A stretch of DNA of 64,000 nt, from NCBI GenBank assembly GCA_027579435.1, contig JANBPK010000006.1, forward strand, positions 1-64,000, given 5' to 3'. Under the pieces are notes generated by a model. That model was not told the DNA's origin, did not search any database, and saw nothing but the letters and a program-made list of their open reading frames with translations. Of the stretch, positions 58,144 to 64,000 are shown in pieces (position 1 is the stretch's first letter; every line of letters starts with the position of its first letter). Position numbers and translations under genes: made by a program. Source of the stretch: Candolleomyces eurysporus. Its lineage: Eukaryota; Basidiomycota; Agaricomycetes; Agaricales; Psathyrellaceae.

Positions 58144-61100
58144 TTACCATTCCTCCTTGTCACGCTCCCACTTCTCAACAAACCCGGCTATAACTGCAGC
58201 AATCTCAGGGTTTCGGGCCTAAATAAGCAATGTCAGTTGATGCCTCAAAACAAAAACAAGGGAAAGTCACTCGCTTTCAGCTTGACAGTGAATCGACGAA
58301 GAAATGTTATCCAGACCCCGGGATCCGCACCGTCTCGGAGCCCTATGGAATACACCCAAGGCAGCAACTTATCGAGTTTATGCCATCCGCGCTTCTCAGT
58401 GAAATCAACCACATCATAATCAACAGTGGTTGCTTCGAGCAAGCCAACCGGCAGCTTCATGACAGCTTGCAGCAAACAACGCCTATGAAACTCTGGGAGC
58501 TCTTGATAATTATCCGGCACTGAAAACAGATAGTTATAAATTGAGCCAGTCAGATTAGCATTAGCAATTACGCACGAGAGTCCAAGTGAAGTGGACACAA
58601 TTCGACGATGCTTTGCATAAAGCGCCTTGCGAGGTGCGTGTGAACACGAGATTGCGGTACAAACAAGTCGTTTGCCCGACTTTCCTCTTCCAAGAAATCG
58701 GAAAAGGATTTGTGGTACACCTCTAGACGTAAATCGCCATCACTGTCCGTTTCGAGGGTCACCAGGGAACGGAGGTCCGAGATAAGATTTTGTTCTCCTC
58801 TGGCTTCTATGCCAAGCAGCCCAGAAAGAACATCTGCTGCAATGAATTCCAGCATGCATCGACCGGGGGTGAGATAGAGTGCACTGAAAAGCAGAAGAAA
58901 GTCTCGTCCGCGATGGGTATCGATAGCTTCATACGCGTTCTTCGCACCCAACAAAATGTTGGTGTAAAGTCGGTCGAGCGCTTCGAAAGGACGCGCCATT
59001 TGTCCTTCGTGTGGTGCCCAGGTGAGAACGATCCTCAACCTCTCTGCAGGAGACGTTCGAGGCTTGGATATATATTTGTACACCACCGCAACATAGATAA
59101 ATTGCCCCGAGGCAGCTCGTACCAGCGTCTCGATGTTGCCCTCGGTGAACCATTGGGAATTACCGATTCGTAGGCTGATGGCTTCGAATCTCCTCCATAG
59201 GTATTTGCGCATGTCCCCAGAGGCGTCGTAATTGTCGCTGAGCTGTATATGGTATGCCACCTCGTTCAGATGACCACCAGGCTCCAGCGCGGTGCGGATA
59301 GCCAACTCTGGCCTGCTGGCAATGAAAAATCGAAAGGGGAGGTCGTTGTCGAGGATGCAGTGTTTAATGGCGACCAATAACTCTGCCTGTCGATCTTCGC
59401 CCCGGCGTTGATCGGCGCCGAAGTCAGTGAGCTGGGAAGGGGTGCTTGGTTTGACGGTGCACTCGTCGAGGCCGTCGATGAGGATAGCGTATGGAAAGGT
59501 ATCAACATCAAGTTGCTTACTCTTCCGGAGATTCTTGAAAGGGCGAATAATAAGCACATCCATCTGGGATTGGAGTGATCGGGAGAAGATGTGGCGGTCG
59601 TGCTTTACAGCGGCAGCGACAGAGTTTCGGAAGCCATCGTGCTTCAATCCCAACTGATAGGCGATGGTCGGGACGATGGGAGAGGCTGTATTTCGAGTGG
59701 GATCTACGGAAGAGATAAAGTACGCTGCGGCGAGGGTGTCTGACGTCTCGCAGCATTCAGCGATAGTTTGCTGCAGCGCGGATTTTCCCGAACCCGCAGC
59801 GCCCGTCATACATAGAATACTATGGGGTCCATCGCGATCCTTTATCCAGTCAATTATCTCGCCAGTGACCTCAACACGGGTGTCTTCATCGCACTTCGGA
59901 GCGTCGTATCGTGCGCTAGAATTGTGGAGAGCATTGGCTGCAATGTTTTCCAGCAAGAGCTCCCAGCCTAATAACACGGTGTGAGATAATGCACCACAAG
60001 CATCAGTCCATTATCTTGAAGGAGGAAAGAACAACTGCTCACCGTCAACCGAACCAACACCGGGCAAGGAATTGATTGTGACGTGCGTGGCATTGGGTAC
60101 GTCAACATAACGAAAGCTCCCTATTTCAAAGTTGCGTGCGCGATTGAACAGCGTTCGAGCCGGGGGTACACGGCTTGGAGATAAATCAAAGGTCGTAATT
60201 GATGCTCCCGGCTCAAAAGATGCTTGCAGATAAGGTACTGATCGATGCTGTCCCGTCTGCCCTTCAAGTTCCTGCGCAAGATCATTGGCCGACAGCTGCG
60301 AAGTAGGTGGTCGGGGAGTAGCATCGGTCGCGGCTGGCGGCGAGGATGGGGGTAGCAGGGATGTTGAACAGGTCTGATCCCGCCCCTCCCAAGGATAGAA
60401 TAAAGTCGGACCTGGCTGTTGAAGAGGGGCGTACAGATTGTGCAGAGAAGGTTCGACCACTGGCCCAAACCCGCGTCCAGTTTCTCTGAGCTGTGCTGCG
60501 CCCTGTATATGTTGCTGCAGACGTCCAGGCCCGAAAGGTGATCGTTTGGCTGTGATGCTGAGATTGGGATGTGTTGGGAAATGCCCGGGCTGCATCGACC
60601 CATCTAAACCACGAGACTCAGCAAGGAACGAGTTGGGTACGTGCGAATCATGGGACGGTCGAGGCGCAACTTGAACATTCATGGGAGCTGGCGGCGGCTG
60701 CTGGGGCGATGGAGTCAGGCTTTCGGTACTGAGGCTAGGATATGGAGAGAAGTGATGCAGGTTCCCCCAAGCGTAGGGCGGAGCAAAGGCGAGGTCCGTC
60801 CTGGCAGGTGATGGTGGAGGGTGAGTGTTTGCTGGGGCATTANGGGAGCGCCAGTTGAGAGTGTGAGCTGAACAAGTTGGGCGTCTCCCCAATCACCCCA
60901 TACCTGTGCTCCAGGAACTGCGCCTGTGTGCTATGGATTAGCGGCTGGAATTGAGGCACTTGTGGCAGTGGCGGGGGAAGGGTTTCAATTCTACGATTGT
61001 ATAAGGGCGCATACTGCCCTGGTCGAGGGAGATTTGAAGGAGTAAAGGCCGGAATCTCTCCAAAGGGTACCTGTTGATAGTGAGATGGGAGTTGAACGGA

Positions 61101-61238
61101 TGGCTGGTACTGCGGTTGCTCAATTCCCAATCTACTGCCGCCCTCCCCAGACACGGCGGCCTCCGATAACCGTTGGGACGAAGGTGATCCAGTGTTTGTT
61201 GAACCTGGCCTTGTCCTCGAAGGATGTGGGCTAGTCAT
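58144..61238 (-). CDS. NACHT NTPase (NLR-like), copy C
   Basis: Four exons (61238-60043, 59967-58576, 58519-58275, 58218-58144). If the single N at 60842 is not counted, the phases close and give 968 residues. The start is MTSPHPSRTRPGSTNTG. The N-terminus is shorter than in A and B but again Pro/Gln-rich, ending with FEIGSFRYVDVPNATHVTIN. The NACHT domain is intact (GAAGSGKSAL, ILIDGLDEC, FFIASRPE) and the C-terminal domain ends GFVEKWERDKEEW. Intron 1 has a GTGAGC donor and intron 3 starts GCGAGT. It is on the same strand as A and B but separated from them by the membrane-protein and FunK1 genes. It shares its downstream flank with A, and only about 100 bases of upstream flank with A and B. 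Confidence 0.84.
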
Positions 61239-62589
61239 CCAAGCGAATCAAAAAAGTATAATAGAGTGACCGATTGATCAATGAGAGATATAGAGGAGTA
61301 GGTTAACACTCGCAACTCAGGCGGAGCCTGAAATTGTCAAAAAGCTTGGAAATGAGTTGGTGTCGCTAATGAGGATGGGGTAACACGACCATTGACGACC
61401 ATGGGTGTCGGTCAACAAGGCACTAATCCAGTCGCTCAAGACGCCTATACCTTCCTCATTCGCATTCCAATAGAATATGATGTTCCTGTCGTCGAAATCA
61501 CAATGGAGAACCCCGCACAGTAGTATCAAGGCGAATGGGCCACAGAGCTTCAATTGCCATAATAAATGGTCAAAGACTTGCATTTCACGCGGTGAAGCCA
61601 AACTGTAATAAGCTCCTTTTCATCATCAACTTCTTAACAATGTTGGTATTCTCTCACCATCTCGTACTCCGTTTGCATTCTCAGCTTCTCGTTCAGTTTC
61701 AGTTGAATTCATTTACTTATGGATGAAGGCAATCGGAAGATGGATCACAATCTCGTCGGCAAGTGTCCGAAGCAGCGCGTCATAAAATATGCCCTCCCTA
61801 AGTTTGTCACAGGGGCACCAAACGAGTTTTAGTAGCCAATCGAAGGGGTTGTCCTTGTTGACAAGGCCTGAGAGTCGCCGGTTGTGCCGAACAGCCAGTT
61901 TGTGAGCGACAGTGAATTCGCCTACGTCGTGCTCGAGTTTGCGGAAAAGTTCTGTGACTTCGAATTCTGCTTGGTGAGTCCACCGCCAGAAGCTTCCGTT
62001 TCGACCACGAGTAGTAGAGAGCTAATGACTTCCTCTTCGACCTCGGACAAGTTACTGGCCGTCGGAAGAATGAGTCCCTCGCTTTAGAGGACGAGGACGA
62101 AACTCGAGAGGAAGGTGAGAAGCACCTCCAGAGAGAACGGAACCGCAAGCGGTTGGCCCATAGAACATAATCCCGAATCCCTTTCAAAGAGATGAGGTTT
62201 AACCCCATCCCGCTTAGCATCAGCACGATGCGTCCCATAGAGAACCAGGGCTAACTCCCCCTTGTCGCTCCTGAGATCGAACCTGACCACTGTTGGAGTT
62301 CAATGAGCTGGTCAGCAAAGTCGACAAGGTTGATCGGGCGAGCAAACATGGGGGGGGCGACGTCATGTTGGAGTCGTAGTGGTAGGAGCTCAAGAGCGAG
62401 AAAGTCGAACCGCGAAGCCACTTTGAGTGTGCGATTTTGACACAAAATTTCTGCCTATGTATATGCCGACAGACGTCCATGCGTCGTTCACAATGCCAGT
62501 GACGTGATGGTCTCCCTCGTAATCGTCAGTGTACACCTAGTACATTCAGTAATAGATTAAACCATAAGAAATCGTGAACAAAACCCGTA
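61239..62589. other. Upstream flank of NACHT C with possible kinase relic
   Basis: The first 100 bases match the upstream flanks of the other NACHT copies; the similarity stops near 61340. The rest holds short disrupted open frames, one described separately. No intact gene was seen. Confidence 0.45.
61317..61601 (-). pseudogene. Possible relic of a kinase or phosphotransferase
   Basis: A minus-strand frame contains CGVLHCDFDDRNII, followed by GIGVLSDWISALL. This resembles the catalytic loop (HxDxxxxN) and following strand of kinase-like phosphotransferases, with Cys in place of the usual Gly. No glycine loop or other lobe could be joined to it, and neighbouring frames up to about 62450 are broken. 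It may be a remnant. The resemblance is short and could be chance. Confidence 0.3.
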
Positions 62590-63943
62590 TTAAGTATCGG
62601 TGGCATCCCCCTCCTCTTCCGGCTCTCCATCTGCGTCTGCGTCTGCATCAGTCTTCGACTCCATTTCACCATACGCTTTTCTGTGAACCAACCTATCGTC
62701 AGACTGTGCCAAAAGCAAAAAAGGTCAATGGAAAACAAACCTATACGCAGCCCTACACTCAGCCCGTACTTTCGGATTCTTCCACCTCTGATTGATAGAG
62801 GGCGTCGAAATCATATCATTATCTAGTTCTGTTTCCCCAAAAGCCGATAAACGTCAAGAGTCGCACAAAGGGGTCCAAAAGCCACGTACTATCATCCTCT
62901 CCCAACATCTTCAGCTTCTCTCTCCCAAGGTAAGCCCATGTACTCCCCCGGTCGTAGAACCGCACAATGTAAAGCTTCATTTTTCTCCTTGATCGTGTCT
63001 CCTTGAACTGCGTCAGAATATCATCTGGAACGTCCGGATGGTCAGGGTCAAACACTACAGCCGGCCACCAAGGGTACGATTCTTCAAAGCAGAAATCAGC
63101 TCGCATACACTAAATGCGCGTGAGCGAGAGCATGCTCACCTGCTTTAGCCCAAACTATACAAAGAGAAACAAGAAAATTAATATGCGTTCAGGAAATGGG
63201 AAAAGAAGATAACAACATACCCAACGTCCCACTATCATACAGCTCCATCAGCCTCCTCTTCCCTCTCACCCGCTTCGCCTGTACAGGCATCTTCTTCGGG
63301 GCTGGCTGCTCTTCCTCCTCAGGCACGACGCCATCCCTCTGGCTACTCGCAACCTCACTCGGCAGTTCGCTCAACTCGCTCAACTCCGACTCACTATCCA
63401 TATCCTCATTACTATCACCCTGCTGCTTCGATGCTCCGGGGGCGTACGACGCCGACGACGGGGGTCCAGCGACAGCAGAAGACGAGGGGGGAGCAGGCGT
63501 TGACGGACCAGCCGCACTGATAGGCGGAGGAGCAGGAGAAGACATGATCATCTCCTCCCCCTCGGGCTCACCCTCCGTCGCCCCATGTTCGATAATCCTA
63601 ACCAACGCAGACGCAGACGGCCCCTCGCCCGCCGAGGCAGCCGACTTCCTCTTCTCCGCCTTCTTCTTCAGCGACTTTTGCCTCCTCGTCGAAGGCGTAT
63701 CCAACTCCTCAATGACAACCCGCCCTGAAGCGTCCATCGTCGTCCTCTGGATGATAGCCTCGTCGAAAGAGGCACCTCGAGGGAACGCCTGGCCAGGAGG
63801 CACACTGAACGGGTCGATCTCCATCTTGTTCGATAAGGAAGGTCCGGCGGAGGTAGACGCCTCTTGCCCATCGGGAGGTGGGGAAGAGAAATGCGGCTCC
63901 GAAGGTGCAGTGCTGACAGTCGACTGTCGAGCCCCTGTATGAT
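62590..63943 (-). CDS. PWWP-domain protein, 5' end outside window
   Basis: A minus-strand gene partly inside the window. The sequence from 63944 to 64000 starts GTATGTTT and ends TTTTTGCAG on the minus strand, so it is exactly one intron and an earlier exon lies just beyond the edge. The first exon here is Ser/Pro-rich (DHTGARQSTVSTAPSEP) and continues as MEIDPFSVPPGQAFP, then basic and acidic low-complexity sequence with KRVRGKRRLMELYDSG. The PWWP domain follows (FEESYPWWPAVVFDPDHPD, MKLYIVRFYDRGSTWAYLG). The tail is WKNPKVRAECRAAYR joined to KAYGEMESKTDADADGEP, ending at TAA 62590-62592. PWWP domains bind nucleosomes, often at H3K36 methylation. A chromatin role is inferred. Confidence 0.82.
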
Positions 63944-64000
63944 CTGCAAAAACACAATGAGGAACGCATCATTGAAGAGGTAGGAGAAACATAAACATAC

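Noticed and set aside
63196..63942. 248-codon plus-strand open frame
   Set aside because: It is antisense to the PWWP-gene exon; the minus strand carries the domain-consistent, spliced gene. The plus frame is Ser/Gly low-complexity with no features.

Overview
The window looks like nuclear DNA of an Agaricomycete (mushroom-forming basidiomycete). Genes are split by many GT-AG introns, mostly 49-76 nt. The gene content includes families typical of that class: FunK1-type kinases, NACHT NTPases with no recognisable C-terminal repeats, a DUF6699-type protein, and small multi-pass membrane proteins. Gene models were spliced by eye. Where exon lengths are given, the phases were summed and close on a stop codon.

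The left part (1-37 kb) is mostly single-copy and housekeeping: a DUF6699-like protein, a broken 7-TM membrane protein gene, Tgs1 cap hypermethylase, a small unrecognised four-exon gene, two four-TM proteins, an RCC2-like propeller fused to a PHD finger, a very large AT-hook/cysteine-rich protein, a membrane-anchored J-domain protein, an F-box protein, cytidine deaminase, squalene epoxidase (ERG1), a small unrecognised gene, an SRPK-like kinase, a decayed SNM1/Artemis-type nuclease, a MYND protein and a small secreted protein.

The right part (38-62 kb) is an accessory island. Two NACHT genes (A, B) lie in a roughly 5-kb tandem duplication, and a third paralogue (C) lies about 14 kb further on. 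Between B and C are a 7-TM membrane protein, paralogous to the broken copy at 2.5-4 kb, and a head-to-head pair of FunK1 kinase genes sharing about 650 bp of promoter. All three NACHT genes encode a long proline-rich N-terminus, a near-invariant beta-strand-like motif, an intact NACHT domain and a short C-terminal domain. Their last intron starts with GC in all three copies. A possible relic of a kinase or phosphotransferase lies upstream of copy C. The window closes with a PWWP-domain gene that runs off the right edge.

Single Ns are scattered through the window, mostly next to homopolymers. Three fall in coding exons, and each acts as a spurious extra base: omitting it restores the frame. 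No tRNA, rRNA or CRISPR array was found. The most novel feature is the NACHT/FunK1 island with its conserved short motif, its GC-AG splice sites and the repeat at its duplication junctions.
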